Shown here in pieces: positions 17,101-24,117 of a DNA stretch of 64,000 nt. Position numbers and translations under genes: made by a program. The notes under the pieces were generated by a model. It had not been told where the DNA came from, did no database searches, and saw only the letters and a program-made list of their open reading frames with translations. Positions within the stretch are counted from its first letter, which is position 1, and each line of letters begins with the position of its first letter. Source of the stretch: Stenotrophomonas terrae (lineage in GTDB: Bacteria > Pseudomonadota > Gammaproteobacteria > Xanthomonadales > Xanthomonadaceae). The stretch lies in assembly GCF_001431465.1 (NCBI RefSeq), contig NZ_LDJJ01000004.1:61064-125063 (forward strand), given 5' to 3'.

Positions 17101-17762
17101 CCCGTGCGTCCAGCGCGCAGGCAGACAGCTACAGCATGACGGTGTATGGCGGCAAGGCGTTCGATGCCGGCCGCGGCAAGCTCAATCTAAGCTTGGGTGC
17201 GTCCTACACCTGGCACGACATCAATACGCAGCGCTACGCCGACGCGGCAGGGCTGCCGCAGACGCTGAAGGCTGACTACGGCGGCAATACCACCCAGGTG
17301 TTCGGTGAGCTCGGATATGCCATGCCGCTGAACGATGGCCTCACGCTGGAGCCTTTTGTCGGCGCCGGCTTCAGCAGCCTGCGCACGCGCGCTTTCACCG
17401 AATCCGGCGGCGACGCTGCGTTACGCGGCGATGTCGGCCGCAACAACGTCACCACCTCCACACTTGGCCTGCACGCCCGCAGCGCCTTCAAGCGCCCCGG
17501 CACCCAAGGGCAGTTGTTTGGCACGCTCGGGTGGCATCATGCCTTTGGCGATGTCGATCCGGCCAGCAGGATGTCGTTCGTGCAGGGCGGCCAGTCGTTC
17601 ACCACCAACGGCGTGCCAATCGCGCGCGACGCCGCGCTGGTCGAGCTGGGAGTGAACATGGAGGTCAGCAGACGCACCACGGTGGGGGTGACCTACGGCG
17701 GACAGTTCGGCGACGGCAATAAGCAGCACTCGGGCGCGCTGGATGTGCGCTATCGATTCTGA
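11142..17762 (+). CDS. Giant type V autotransporter with duplicated passenger
   Basis: Encodes 2206 residues from a TTG start with GGAG nine bases upstream. The N-terminus is an extended signal peptide region (N-H-V-Y-R-L-V-W-N-R) followed by a conventional signal ending A-M-A-A near residue 64. The passenger is Gly/Ala/Asn/Thr-rich with many autotransporter-associated repeats of the type G-x-G-x-L-x-K-x-G-x-G-T-L-x-L-x-G-x-N-T-Y. It includes two near-identical 488-residue blocks (about 622-1109 and 1110-1597). From about residue 1930 (L-W-I-Q-V-L-G-N-R) the C-terminal autotransporter barrel runs to a terminal Tyr-Arg-Phe. Probably a surface beta-helix used for adhesion or aggregation. It has an isolated transcription unit with a hairpin downstream. 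Confidence 0.92.
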   Translation: MNHVYRLVWNRAMRMWQPVSELATQARGGAARTAVYAPMRWRLNVMSVAVGLGLAAWGPAAMAACTAAGVTVTCNTAVYPLTPHYVNSSDSLSVTVGPNGGVGVLLGVGGTAMLLQGNSGSVTNNGSVDVFALGSGLAVLSSGLVLGKPEGSTPTVGTYTVHNGASGLIGGSGRDTYEAQLADLTGMALSIHNGTGGVTNVTNNGIIRATSLNGGSRPGADIAAVAIYGGGVTNFTNNSTGTIAGRVAFESGNPIGNYFRNGGLISGSVSLGAGSRNTFIAESGSSISAAGLTTGTIGVTSVPGLLFAQPGTVDGGAGGNNSLVFADTFSRGLTTGVAAGTYLNFNSLTVTGGTWELSGGPLLPTGSSIALNGGTVRVDGSGALGMGAIDAAGGAVGASAMGVSVGNTFLLGSGGLTLDGTQAFTVSGLLTGTGGLRVSGTQAVTLTGANDYTGGTVVNAGAALRGNTTSLQGNIVNNGTVTFSNAVNGSYGGIVSGSGSLFKEGSGTLTVNSLLGHQGSTAIQAGTLRLGTGGSLSPTATVSLSTGAALDLSGAANQSINGLAGMGGTVVLGGNTLSLFNTNATTFNGVIQGSGGLVKSGLQTQTLTGANIFTGGVNITGGKLALGAGGSLAAGSVMTVGAQGAFDISAASDTTLAALNGAGGNVALGANNLTLGAGTYAGVITGTGGISKNTADSLTLDGVNTYTGATQVNAGKLLVGGSAGNSGARLNSAVTVANGASIGGFGQVSGNVAVQAGGRLAPGAPGGVFTVNGNLGLAQGSQMDFFFGAPGSSSAPGAGHSVQVNGDLALNGAQLNVNDAGGFGIGLYRLFDYTGSLATSNGGINGLTAGQTLQMLNGSKQINLINAAGLTLNLWNADRTARPNQLGGGSGIWSKTTANWTDAGASVTSAFSPVNAFAIFGGTAGTVTVDGGAGNVSAGGVQFASDGYRLNGDALNLVAQAAGVLSELRVGDGSTASAGWTTTLDNVVAGNGINKTGLGTLVLTGANTYAQTRLSAGTLSVSSDANLGAASGGLDFQGGTLRVTGTAFQSTARTITLGAAGGGLDIADANNTFTLAQWLSGNGGLAKLGAGTLVLTDANTYLGTTTVAGGKLALGAGGSLAVGSMVTVDAQATFDISAASNTTLAALNGAGGNVALGANTLTLGAGTYDGVIAGTGGISKNTTGNLTLNGVNTYTGATQVSAGALLVGGSAGNVGARLNSVVTVANGASIGGFGQVNGNVAVQTGGRLAPGAPGGIFTVNGNLALAQGSQMDFFFGAPGSSGAAGAGHSVQVNGDLALNGAQLNVNDAGGFGIGLYRLFDYTGSLTTSNGGITGLAAGQTLQMLGGSKQINLINAAGLTLNLWNADRTATPNQLGGGSGIWSRNSANWTDAGASVTSAFSPDNAFAIFGGTAGTVAVDSGAGNVSASGVQFASDGYRLNGDTLNLVAPATGVLSELRVGDGSTASAGWNATLDNVVAGNGVDKTGLGTLVLTGANTYAQTRLSAGTLSVSSDANLGAASGGLDFQGGTLRVTGTAFQNTARTITLGAAGGGLDIADAGNTFTLAQSLTGNGGLAKLGAGTLVLTGANTYLGTTTVAGGRLQVGDGAMGGSIAGDADIQAGATLAFKRSDQIVYSGAISGSGNLRQEGNGTLVLKGDSSGYTGMTSVSLGELEVDGKLGGTVLAMAGSTVSGVGTLNQLTVGSGATLSPGNSVTPFGRLNVLGDLNLLQGASYRVAAAADGGHSSVNVSGVANLAGSVLHMGQNGTYAPSTTYTIVTAGGGVQGRFDDVSSNLAFLTPSLTYSSNKVDLSVQLKDVPDDGNGGERPIEFVDAASTGNQRSVARALQSLPTDSPLFRRVLNLPNGAPGEVFNGLSGEMHATAVSVTQSVANRFVQAPMNRLRANLAAHMLPRVLTAQLGPGLAALPQSDEQPLWIQVLGNRSSLGGNGNAARSTQSHSDLAVGGDVAISGGWRLGGALGHSNSRSRTGARASSAQADSYSMTVYGGKAFDAGRGKLNLSLGASYTWHDINTQRYADAAGLPQTLKADYGGNTTQVFGELGYAMPLNDGLTLEPFVGAGFSSLRTRAFTESGGDAALRGDVGRNNVTTSTLGLHARSAFKRPGTQGQLFGTLGWHHAFGDVDPASRMSFVQGGQSFTTNGVPIARDAALVELGVNMEVSRRTTVGVTYGGQFGDGNKQHSGALDVRYRF
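13003..15930 (+). repeat. Two tandem 1464-bp units inside the autotransporter
   Basis: The G-G-K-L codons at about 13003, 14467 and the matching G-G-R-L at about 15931 are each 1464 bases apart (488 codons), and the sequence between them is nearly the same in both units. Differences are scattered single bases. The exact in-frame period indicates an intragenic tandem duplication, which could expand or collapse by recombination. Confidence 0.9.
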
Positions 17763-17800
17763 TCGCAGACATCACCCCGACCCTGGCCGCCTCAATGAGA

Positions 17801-17830
17801 ACGCAGCACAACATGCGTGTTGTGCTGCGT
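17801..17830 (+). terminator. Perfect 13-bp hairpin after the autotransporter gene
   Basis: ACGCAGCACAACA and its exact reverse complement flank a 4-base loop, 38 bases past the stop codon. No clean T-run follows, only GATGGGGTTT, so it may be a terminator or a 3' mRNA stabiliser. The rest of 17763-18082 holds a G-rich tract near 17928 and no gene. Confidence 0.6.
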
Positions 17831-18082
17831 GATGGGGTTTGCTGGGACGTAGCCTGGGATGGTGAGCAATACAAGGCTTCACACGCCGCAACAACGACCC
17901 AGGCACTGACGTTCGGGGGCGGATAGGGGGGGGCAGCAGGCAAATCATATCGATGCACAGCCTGTTGCTCGTGGCGGATCTGGCTCTGCTACGCGCCAGG
18001 ACATCGAGCGGATGTGCAGTCAGTTCCCGTCTACCCTCCAAGACAATTTGCAGCTTCACGCCACCGACCAGCACGCTTTGAA

Positions 18083-18454
18083 TCAGCAGCTCTCTCCCAC
18101 AACGTTTTCCCATCCGCCGTCTATCTTGCGGAAGGGTATGTGATTTATGCAGCGCCAACTTTCGCGTTCTTTCTCGATCTCGCGATCTTCAACTACGCGC
18201 CGAAGTCTTGCTTCCGCTACTTCCGCGTCGCGCCTCGCTTGTGCTTTCAGGTCAATCGGTGCCCGCGTTGGTGTGGCATCTTGCGTGGCGGGGGCCTTCG
18301 TGAAGCGCTTATTCCACGCGGCCTGAGTGTCCAAGTGCTGCTTCACACCAAAAACGGCTAGTACCAGCACTGTGATTCCGATGGCAGTTAGCCAAGGGAA
18401 ACTCCATCGTGGCTTTTCTATAGGCGGCAGGTAATCCGGTCGTTCCCGTTCCAT
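18083..18454 (-). CDS. Small single-pass membrane protein of unknown function
   Basis: Encodes 123 residues. A charged N-terminus (Met-Glu-Arg-Glu-Arg) precedes one transmembrane segment (about residues 20-40, W-L-T-A-I-G-I-T-V-L-V-L-A-V). A Lys/Arg/Glu-rich, probably helical region follows at about 65-100. The tail has two Cys and the pattern R-C-I-N-x-I-P-F-R-K-I-D-G-G-W-E-N. Such a tail recurs in short Xanthomonadaceae envelope proteins, but I do not recognise a named family. It stands alone, with neighbours more than 300 bases away. Confidence 0.6.
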   Translation of the reverse strand: MERERPDYLPPIEKPRWSFPWLTAIGITVLVLAVFGVKQHLDTQAAWNKRFTKAPATQDATPTRAPIDLKAQARRDAEVAEARLRRVVEDREIEKERESWRCINHIPFRKIDGGWENVVGESC

Positions 18455-18814
18455 GAATCCCCCTGAGTTTCATCCCGCGCCGATACCAAGCGGTGTAGAG
18501 GCCAACCCCTACGGATGATGCGCCTTCGACCTGCGCGGGTTCCGAAGGGGCGTTCCCGCCATTCGCCCGAGTCTACGGCAACGACTTTGACGATTTACGT
18601 GTTTCGTCACTTAATGCGGGGGGGCATGCGCCCAGAACAGGTCAAGACGTCGTCTTGGTCGTTCCTAAGAAACAGTGCTCTATCCAGATCACGGGAGGAC
18701 TGGCATATGCCATAAGGCTTAGTGGGGATTAGGGATGTTTATCGGGGGTAGGGCGAATGTCCGCTTCTGGCCGAAAGCGGGCGCTCAAATTACGCGCATC
18801 TCTTTGAGGGATTT
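18455..18814. other. Intergenic stretch with one palindromic repeat
   Basis: No gene seen. An imperfect palindrome (AATGTCCGCT ... AGCGGG-like arms around a central GGCC) lies at 18755-18781, next to TATCGGGGGTAGGG. A copy of the same element lies on the far side of the arsenic cluster (21848-21879). Confidence 0.5.
18755..18781. repeat. Dispersed palindromic repeat, left of ars cluster
   Basis: Begins GAATGTCCGCTTCTGGCC and continues to AGCGGG, an imperfect palindrome centred on GGCC. The related copy at 21848-21879 has the fuller form AATGTC ... GACATT. Both copies have a TATCGGGGG-type G-rich tract alongside. Confidence 0.55.
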
Positions 18815-19867
18815 CTACGCGAAACAGCGTTGCTTCAGCCGGAGCGCGACGTTCACCAGGATGATCAGGACCGGAACTTCGATCAGAGGGCCAATGACGG
18901 CGGCGAATGCGACGGGCGAGCTGATGCCGAACGCAGCTACCGCCACAGCGATCGCAAGCTCGAAGTTGTTGCCGGCAGCTGTGAAAGCGATTGCAGTAGT
19001 GCGCGGATAGTCTTTGGCTATCAGTTTTCCCATGAAGAAGCTGACGGCGAACTGGACCAGGAAGTAGATCGCCAGCGGAACAGCGATTCGCAAAACGTCC
19101 CATGGGAGTTTGACCACATCGCCGCCCTTCATGGCGAACATCACCGTGATCGTAAACAACAGGGCGACCAGGGTTATCGGGCTGATGGCAGGCAGGAATG
19201 TCTGCTCATACCAATGAAGCCCCTTCGATCTGGTCAACGCCCGGCGCACCAGATACCCGGCAGCGAACGGGATGCCCAGGTAGATCAGGACGGCCTCGGC
19301 AACTGGCCAGAATCCAACATTGAGTACGACTCCCTGCAACCCCAGCGCAGCCGGCAGCCAGGAGAGAAAGAACCAGGCATAGACGCTGAACAACGCGATC
19401 TGGAACAGTGAATTGAATGCGACCAATCCGGCGACGTATTGATTGTCACCTTTTGCCAGCTGGTTCCAGACCAGTACCATCGCGATGCAGCGGGCTAGAC
19501 CGATCAGAATGAGCCCGGTCATGTACCCCGGTTGGTCGCGCAAAAAGATCACCGCCAAGACAAACATCAACGCCGGGCCTATCAGCCAGTTCTGGACCAG
19601 GGATAACGCCAGCACACGCCTGTCCTTGAACACCACGCCTAGTTGCCCGTAATCCACTTTGGCGAGCGGCGGGAACATCATCAGGATCAAGCCGATGGCG
19701 ATTGGCAAATTGGTGGTGCCGACGGTCAGTGCGTCTATTCGGTGCTGCAGGCCTGGGAAGGCGACGCCGAGGCCCACGCCGACCGTCATTGCCAGGAAGA
19801 TCCAGACCGTCAGGAAGCGATCAAGGAATGACAGGCGCTCGGCAGGCACCTCTGCCTTGTCCTTCAT
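18815..19867 (-). CDS. acr3: ACR3-family arsenite efflux transporter
   Basis: Encodes 350 residues from the ATG at 19867, which overlaps the arsR stop (TGATG). The frame is open further upstream, but that part runs antisense through arsR. About ten transmembrane helices are visible. The diagnostic ACR3 segment [13 protein letters not shown], with the Cys needed for arsenite transport, sits near residue 125. The later [13 protein letters not shown] block near residue 300 is also typical. Inner-membrane antiporter that expels As(III). Expressed with arsR as one unit, so induced by arsenite. Confidence 0.95.
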   Translation of the reverse strand: MKDKAEVPAERLSFLDRFLTVWIFLAMTVGVGLGVAFPGLQHRIDALTVGTTNLPIAIGLILMMFPPLAKVDYGQLGVVFKDRRVLALSLVQNWLIGPALMFVLAVIFLRDQPGYMTGLILIGLARCIAMVLVWNQLAKGDNQYVAGLVAFNSLFQIALFSVYAWFFLSWLPAALGLQGVVLNVGFWPVAEAVLIYLGIPFAAGYLVRRALTRSKGLHWYEQTFLPAISPITLVALLFTITVMFAMKGGDVVKLPWDVLRIAVPLAIYFLVQFAVSFFMGKLIAKDYPRTTAIAFTAAGNNFELAIAVAVAAFGISSPVAFAAVIGPLIEVPVLIILVNVALRLKQRCFA

Positions 19868-20181
19868 CAGCAGCGTGTCGGTGTGCCGCAGGTTTGATCG
19901 CCCGCGCAGCAGTTCTCGGTCAGGTAGTCGACCAGGCTGGTCATCACGTCGAAGTTGGCGCGATAGCAAACGGTGCGGCCACGCTGCTCGGAAGTGACCA
20001 AGCCAGCGCCAGCCAGGTCCTTCAAGTGGAAGGATAGGGTGGCGCCGGGGAGAGTCAGTGCCTGGGCGATCTCGCCGGCCAACTTGCCACCGCGACCTGC
20101 CTCTACCAATAGACGGTAGATCGACAGCCGCGTCCCATGACCAAGCGCGGCCAGAGCTAGTGTTGCAGACTTATGTTCCAT
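19867..20181 (-). CDS. arsR: ArsR-family arsenical repressor
   Basis: Encodes 104 residues: a winged helix with [14 protein letters not shown] at the start, then the recognition helix region [13 protein letters not shown], and the wing [10 protein letters not shown]. Cysteines are clustered at the C-terminus ([10 protein letters not shown]), the likely As(III) site, rather than in the C-x-C-x2-C of the classical plasmid ArsR. First gene of the minus-strand unit, divergent from arsH with only 38 bases between the starts, so one operator can control both directions. Confidence 0.93.
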   Translation of the reverse strand: MEHKSATLALAALGHGTRLSIYRLLVEAGRGGKLAGEIAQALTLPGATLSFHLKDLAGAGLVTSEQRGRTVCYRANFDVMTSLVDYLTENCCAGDQTCGTPTRC

Positions 20182-20195
20182 AAAACTAGAATAAT

Positions 20196-20208
20196 GGAAA
20201 TGATTTCC
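20196..20208. promoter_or_regulatory. Candidate ArsR operator between arsR and arsH
   Basis: GGAAA-TGA-TTTCC is a perfect 5-bp inverted repeat inside the 38-base gap between the two divergent starts. Its position would block transcription of both units. No direct comparison with a known ArsR site was possible. Confidence 0.5.
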
Positions 20209-20219
20209 AGGGACAACCC

Positions 20220-20960
20220 ATGCTCGACCTTCCTAATATCCACGCCGGCTCCCTGCAGCAACCCGCCCGCTCCGCTCTGGACGTCATCAGCCCGAGCACC
20301 CACCGGCCGCGCATCCTTATCCTTTACGGCTCGCTCCGTCCCCAGTCCTATAGCCGCAAGCTGGCCCTGGAGGCACAGCGCCTGCTGCAACACTTCGGTG
20401 CCGAGACCCGGTTGTTCGATCCGCATGAGCTGCCGATGCTGGACGCGGTGCCGGCCGATCACCCCAAGGTGCGCGAATTGCGCGAGGCCTCGCTGTGGTC
20501 CGAAGGTCAGGTCTGGATCAGCCCGGAACGGCACGGGACATTGACCGCTGTGCTGAAAAACCAGATCGACTGGCTGCCGCTGGAGGAGGCTGGCATTCGT
20601 CCCACCCAAGGCCGCACGCTGGCGGTGATGCAGGTCAGCGGGGGTTCGCAATCCTTCAATGTGGTGAACGCATTGCGCGTGCTGGGGCGTTGGATGCGCA
20701 TGGTCACCATCCCCAAACAGTCGTCGGTACCGAAGGCCTGGCAGGAGTTTGATGAGCAGGGCCGGATGAAGCCATCGGCGTACTACGACCGGGTCGTCGA
20801 CGTGATGGAGGAATTGGTGAAGTTCACCCTGCTGGTCAGAGATCGCAGTGACTATCTGGTTGATCGCTACAGTGAGCGCAAGGGTGATGCCGCGGTGGCG
20901 GTTCTTGCGGCGGCCTCTGGCGCCGATTCTCCCCAAACGGCCGCAGGAGCCGGAGCATGA
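20220..20960 (+). CDS. arsH: ArsH organoarsenical oxidase (NADPH-dependent FMN protein)
   Basis: Encodes 246 residues. The flavodoxin-like FMN phosphate loop [14 protein letters not shown] is at about residue 39. The ArsH-specific blocks [14 protein letters not shown] and V-S-G-G-S-Q-S-F-N follow at 103-150, as does [12 protein letters not shown]. ArsH oxidises trivalent methylated arsenicals and contributes to metal reduction and oxidative defence. Divergent from arsR, and overlapping arsC by four bases. The Ala/Gly-rich tail is probably disordered. Confidence 0.95.
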   Translation: MLDLPNIHAGSLQQPARSALDVISPSTHRPRILILYGSLRPQSYSRKLALEAQRLLQHFGAETRLFDPHELPMLDAVPADHPKVRELREASLWSEGQVWISPERHGTLTAVLKNQIDWLPLEEAGIRPTQGRTLAVMQVSGGSQSFNVVNALRVLGRWMRMVTIPKQSSVPKAWQEFDEQGRMKPSAYYDRVVDVMEELVKFTLLVRDRSDYLVDRYSERKGDAAVAVLAAASGADSPQTAAGAGA

Positions 20961-21379
20961 AGGCAACCATCTACCACAACCCCAGCTGCGGAACCTCCAG
21001 GAACGTGCTGGCACTGATCAGGCATGCGGGCATCGAGCCGGTGATTGTCGACTATTTGACCGACACGCCATCCAAAGCGCGATTGGCTGAGCTCATCAGC
21101 AAGGCTGGATTGACCGTGAGAGAAGCAATCCGCCAGAAAGGAACGCCCTACGCGGACCTCGGCCTGGACGATGCGGAACTTACCGACGATCAGTTGATCG
21201 ATGCCATGCTGGCGCATCCCGTCCTGATCAACAGACCGTTCGTGGAAACTGACCTGGGTGTGCGGCTTGCTCGCCCGTCAGAGGCCGTCCTTGCAATCCT
21301 TCCGGCGGTAGCCACTCCCTTCGTAAAGGAAGACGGCGAGGTGGTCATCGATGCGAACGGGAACAGACCCGCATTTTGA
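20957..21379 (+). CDS. arsC: Glutaredoxin-dependent arsenate reductase ArsC
   Basis: Encodes 140 residues, the normal length for plasmid R773-type ArsC. The catalytic Cys is in [10 protein letters not shown] at residue 12. The Arg positions of the active site are present: T-V-R-E-A-I-R, then L-I-N-R-P-F-V near residue 94 and V-R-L-A-R-P near 105. Reduces arsenate to arsenite for export by Acr3. Its start overlaps the arsH stop (ATGA). Confidence 0.95.
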   Translation: MKATIYHNPSCGTSRNVLALIRHAGIEPVIVDYLTDTPSKARLAELISKAGLTVREAIRQKGTPYADLGLDDAELTDDQLIDAMLAHPVLINRPFVETDLGVRLARPSEAVLAILPAVATPFVKEDGEVVIDANGNRPAF

Positions 21380-21415
21380 TCTTCACTGATAGGCGCAGCC
21401 GCTGCGGAGCAGACG

Positions 21416-21844
21416 ATGAAAACTTTCAAGACAATTTCCGTGAACGTTGCTGTCTTGTCCTTGCTGAAGGACGCCGCGCTGCCTGTAAGCGACCTTGAGG
21501 ACAGTGTGCATAGGGTTTTCGGTGGTCTCTACGAAGAAGATGAACTCATCGGTGTAGTGGGTGTAGAGCTGCACCCACCGGCAGGCTTGCTACGTTCCTT
21601 GGCGGTCGCGCAGTGTCATCGAGGACTCGGCTACGGCTCGGTGCTGGTGCGCCATGCAGAACAGCTAGCAATCAATGCCGGCATAACCGAACTGTTTCTA
21701 ATGACGACCACGGCAGCTGCCTTGTTCGAGCGCTGCGGCTACAGATGTCTGCCCCGGGCGGCAGCGCCGGAATCAATCCGCAAGTCTCAGCAGTTCGCTG
21801 GCTTATGTCCTGGAACTGCGGAATTCATGATGAAGCATTTATAG
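21416..21844 (+). CDS. arsN2: ArsN2-type GNAT N-acetyltransferase
   Basis: Encodes 142 residues. The acetyl-CoA loop R-G-L-G-Y-G-S-V-L-V is near residue 67. Family-specific marks are L-P-V-S-D-L, G-V-V-G-V-E, G-L-L-R-S-L-A-V, L-M-T-T-T-A-A-A-L-F-E-R-C-G-Y and the tail P-G-T-A-E-F-M-M-K. ArsN-type enzymes acetylate the arsenic antibiotic arsinothricin or related compounds, and ArsN2 is annotated within arsenic operons. It lies 36 bases after arsC and is probably co-transcribed. Confidence 0.85.
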   Translation: MKTFKTISVNVAVLSLLKDAALPVSDLEDSVHRVFGGLYEEDELIGVVGVELHPPAGLLRSLAVAQCHRGLGYGSVLVRHAEQLAINAGITELFLMTTTAAALFERCGYRCLPRAAAPESIRKSQQFAGLCPGTAEFMMKHL

Positions 21845-21847
21845 CGT

Positions 21848-21879
21848 CAATGTCTCCTTGTGGCCGAGAGCGGACATTG
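21848..21879. repeat. Dispersed palindromic repeat, right of ars cluster
   Basis: Imperfect palindrome with outer arms CAATGTC / GACATTG around a GGCC centre, starting 4 bases after the arsN2 stop. Same element as at 18755-18781, with a G-rich TATCGGGGG tract following at about 21903. It could also serve as the cluster terminator hairpin. Confidence 0.55.
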
Positions 21880-21962
21880 AGCGAGGAGCGGAAGGAATCT
21901 GTATCGGGGGAGGGTAGGGAGTGTTACCTTCTGATCGAAGCCGGGCATTCCTCAGTCGCCCG

Positions 21963-22955
21963 TTATGGCTTGCGGCGGCTGCCGTGCCTTTTCCTCACGC
22001 GACGATCCTCGGCGGCGACATGCCGGGATTGGGATAAGGCCAAATGCTCGCGCCGCTCTACCAGGAAGTCCATCATCGCGCGGATCTTCGCTGGCATCTG
22101 CGCGCGTGACGGCACGTAAAGGAAGAAGCCCGGGAAGGGGCGGCACCACGGGGCCAGGACGCGCACAAGCGCACCGCTCTCAAGGTGCTCGCGGACGCAC
22201 AGGTCGATGTGACGAATCAATCCCACGCCCTGCAGCGCGGCCCGCAGCATGCTGTCATCGTCGTTGAACACAGCGTTGCCATGTGGCTCGAACACCAGCT
22301 TTCGTTCCTGACCATCGGGCGACGCGAACGTCCAATGGTCGATCGTGCCGCTGGACGTGAACCGGTAAGCCAGGCAGTTGTGCCTGATCAGGTCTGAAGG
22401 ACTCTCTGGTACACCGTGCTGCTGGAAGTAGGCAGGAGAGCCGACAATCGCCATCTCCAAAGGAGGCGTGATGGGAACCGCAACCATGTGCTCTTCCAGG
22501 CTCTCACCCAGCCGAATACCGGCGTCGAGGCCGTTGGCTACCAGGTTGGAGAAGCCGTCATCCATGATCAGTTCGAGCCGCAGCTTGGGGTAGCGCTTCA
22601 GGAACTCGCCCATGTGCGGTTCCAGCAGCAGGCGTGAAGCGATCCGCGAAGAATTCATCCGGATCACACCGGAGGGTTCCGCATGGACTTCACCCAACTC
22701 TTCCACCGCCCGTTCGATCGCGGTCAGTGCCGGCAGCAGCACGTCCAGCAGCTGCTGCCCCTCCTCGGTGAGCGACATGTTGCGCGTGGTGCGGTGCAGC
22801 AGCCTGACTTCCAGCCGTTCTTCCAGTGCTTTCAGGTGCTGGGAGAGGGCGGCCCGGGTGATCTCCATCTCGGTGGCAGCCTTGGTAAAGCTGCGGTGCC
22901 GAGCGATGTGGGCGAACCAGGTCAGGGAGCTGACGAGAGAGGGTTCGATGGGCAT
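21963..22955 (-). CDS. LysR-family transcriptional regulator
   Basis: Encodes 330 residues. The N-terminal helix-turn-helix is typical: F-A-H-I-A-R-H-R-S-F-T-K-A-A, then L-S-Q-H-L-K-A-L-E-E-R-L-E-V-R-L-L-H-R-T-T-R. The effector domain follows from about residue 90 (G-V-I-R-M-N-S). Near the end, A-M-M-D-F-L-V is the usual close; the extra Arg/Lys-rich tail (about 25 residues) is longer than normal. It is divergent from the hydrolase fragment at 23077, the usual arrangement of LysR with its target. That target is now truncated, so the regulator may have lost its main function. Confidence 0.9.
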   Translation of the reverse strand: MPIEPSLVSSLTWFAHIARHRSFTKAATEMEITRAALSQHLKALEERLEVRLLHRTTRNMSLTEEGQQLLDVLLPALTAIERAVEELGEVHAEPSGVIRMNSSRIASRLLLEPHMGEFLKRYPKLRLELIMDDGFSNLVANGLDAGIRLGESLEEHMVAVPITPPLEMAIVGSPAYFQQHGVPESPSDLIRHNCLAYRFTSSGTIDHWTFASPDGQERKLVFEPHGNAVFNDDDSMLRAALQGVGLIRHIDLCVREHLESGALVRVLAPWCRPFPGFFLYVPSRAQMPAKIRAMMDFLVERREHLALSQSRHVAAEDRRVRKRHGSRRKP

Positions 22956-23076
22956 TGTTTAGCTCAACTTACGGCTCATGTATCCGGAAGACTATTTATC
23001 AGGCCCAATGCGGTCAATAGGATGGGCTTCGTCGGCGCAAGCGCCGGCCACCTCATACCTATAGCGGAGCACGCAC

Positions 23077-23382
23077 ATGCGCAACGTCACGTTCAAGAAT
23101 CTCAACGGCCAGGGCGTCACCATGGCCGCCACCCTGTACTTCCCCGACGGGTTCGACGAATCCCGCAAGTACCCCGCAGTTGTGGTGTCCCACCCGGGTG
23201 GCGGCGTAAAGGAACAGACGGCAGGCCTGTATGCGAAGAAGCTGGCCGAAACGAGCCTGGTCACGATCGCGTTTGATCGTTCCTACCAGGGTGCCAGCAC
23301 CGGCGAGCCTCGTCAGCTGGAGAATCCGTATGTCAGTACCGAAGATGTGAGTGCGGTCAATGCCGGCGTTGGATGGTCGTGA
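23077..23382 (+). pseudogene. Truncated alpha/beta hydrolase (N-terminal third)
   Basis: About 96 residues match the start of dienelactone-hydrolase-like / YcjY-type alpha/beta hydrolases: T-L-Y-F-P-D-G-F-D, A-V-V-V-S-H-P-G-G-G-V-K-E-Q-T, then S-Y-Q-G-A-S-T-G-E-P-R. Homology stops after E-D-V-S-A-V (about 23362) and the frame ends eight codons later. The nucleophile Ser, Asp and His would lie in the missing part, so the protein is inactive. The break coincides with inovirus Zot sequence, indicating a deletion linked to phage integration at dif. Confidence 0.85.
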
Positions 23383-23977
23383 GGTGCGCGCTGAGCCGGA
23401 GCTGTATTGCATGGCGTCTGGCGAGGGTCGGGACGCAAGCTGCACATGCCTGACCGAACAAGGCACGCGCTATCGGTTGGATCTGGCCCGGTGTCAGCGG
23501 ATTGCACGGTATGGTCCAGCTTACAATCCGTTTCGTGAGCCGGGCCGTGCGGTGGCTATGCAGCCTGCAGATAGGGGCCGCGATGGCTCTTCCGGGGACG
23601 CCTACGCCATTTCGCATAATGTATAAACCGTGCTCGTTATGACCGCTTTCCGATGCCTGCACGGGGGCAGGGGAGGCGAGCCCAACCGATACCACCAAGG
23701 CCATCGCAACTGCGCCAAGCTTTCGCGCAATTCGCGTCCAAGCAGCCTTCTCGTCCTCTGAATTGCTGCGTTCGGCCATCACCAGCGCTGACCACGATTC
23801 CGGACTGTCGCCTATGTCCAGCGCCATCTTCTCGATGTACTGGATTTCAGCATTTTTGCCTTGTTTCCAGCTGGAAACAGCAGCCCGCGTAACGCCCAGG
23901 GCAATGGCACCGGCGTTGTCACTTTGGATCTTTTGTACGTGTTTCCAGCGGCAGAAAAGATCGTAGCTCTGGCTCAT
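23357..23977 (-). CDS. Inovirus HTH regulator (DUF3693-like), 3' end altered by integration
   Basis: The N-terminal 70 residues form a Cro/CI-type helix-turn-helix (N-A-G-A-I-A-L-G-V-T-R-A-A-V-S-S-W-K-Q-G-K). A linker and a hydrophobic segment follow at about 88-110 (A-V-A-M-A-L-V-V-S-V-G-L), giving a DUF3693-like layout. Start ATG at 23977 has GGGTAAAG upstream. In the prophage the frame passes through the att core (codons at 23625-23609) and continues 83 residues antisense to the Zot remnant, a tail unlikely to be functional. In the circular phage it would instead continue into 30618-30529. Divergent from the early genes; probably represses them. Confidence 0.75.
   Translation of the reverse strand: MSQSYDLFCRWKHVQKIQSDNAGAIALGVTRAAVSSWKQGKNAEIQYIEKMALDIGDSPESWSALVMAERSNSEDEKAAWTRIARKLGAVAMALVVSVGLASPAPVQASESGHNEHGLYIMRNGVGVPGRAIAAPICRLHSHRTARLTKRIVSWTIPCNPLTPGQIQPIARALFGQACAACVPTLARRHAIQLRLSAHLTTIQRRH
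23384..23626 (+). pseudogene. Zot C-terminal remnant of an older inovirus
   Basis: The frame reads E-L-Y-C-M-A-S-G, then S-C-T-C-L-T-E-Q-G-T-R-Y and R-C-Q-R-I-A-R-Y-G, closely paralleling the Zot of the intact prophage (L-F-C-M-S-S, S-C-T-C-L-T-E-Q-G-T-N-Y, C-R-F-V-A-R-R-G). The last codons (I-S-H-N-V-stop) are supplied by the dif core, the stop TAA being at 23624-23626. No start, Walker motifs or promoter remain. It is the trace of a different inovirus that once occupied the same dif. Confidence 0.85.
23609..23636 (+). other. Left attachment site: XerC arm and core, divergent XerD arm
   Basis: ATTTCGCATAA plus core TGTATA match the right-hand dif exactly. The next 11 bases (AACCGTGCTCG) do not resemble a XerD arm. 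This is the hybrid expected when a phage attP with a poor XerD half recombines with chromosomal dif by XerC exchange, as in VGJ-type Vibrio phages. Confidence 0.8.
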
Positions 23978-23990
23978 GTCTTTACCCTAT

Positions 23991-24078
23991 TGACACCATG
24001 TCAGCACCCAGCATACATTCCGCCCCGCACGTCAACAGAGTCTTGACATGCCCCCGCCCCCCGCCGCCCTAGGCGGGG
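23991..24078. promoter_or_regulatory. Phage early control region: two operator-like palindromes and a hairpin
   Basis: Between the regulator and the first plus-strand ORF lie TGACA-CCA-TGTCA (23991-24003) and GTCAA-N7-TTGAC (24031-24047), both built on a TGAC half-site and suitable for the CI-like regulator. A GC-rich hairpin CCCCGCC / GGCGGGG (24059-24078) follows and may be part of the replication origin or an attenuator. Confidence 0.5.
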
Positions 24079-24117
24079 TGAGCGGGTTCTAGGGCGCTAG
24101 GGCAGGGGAGTTTGGCA

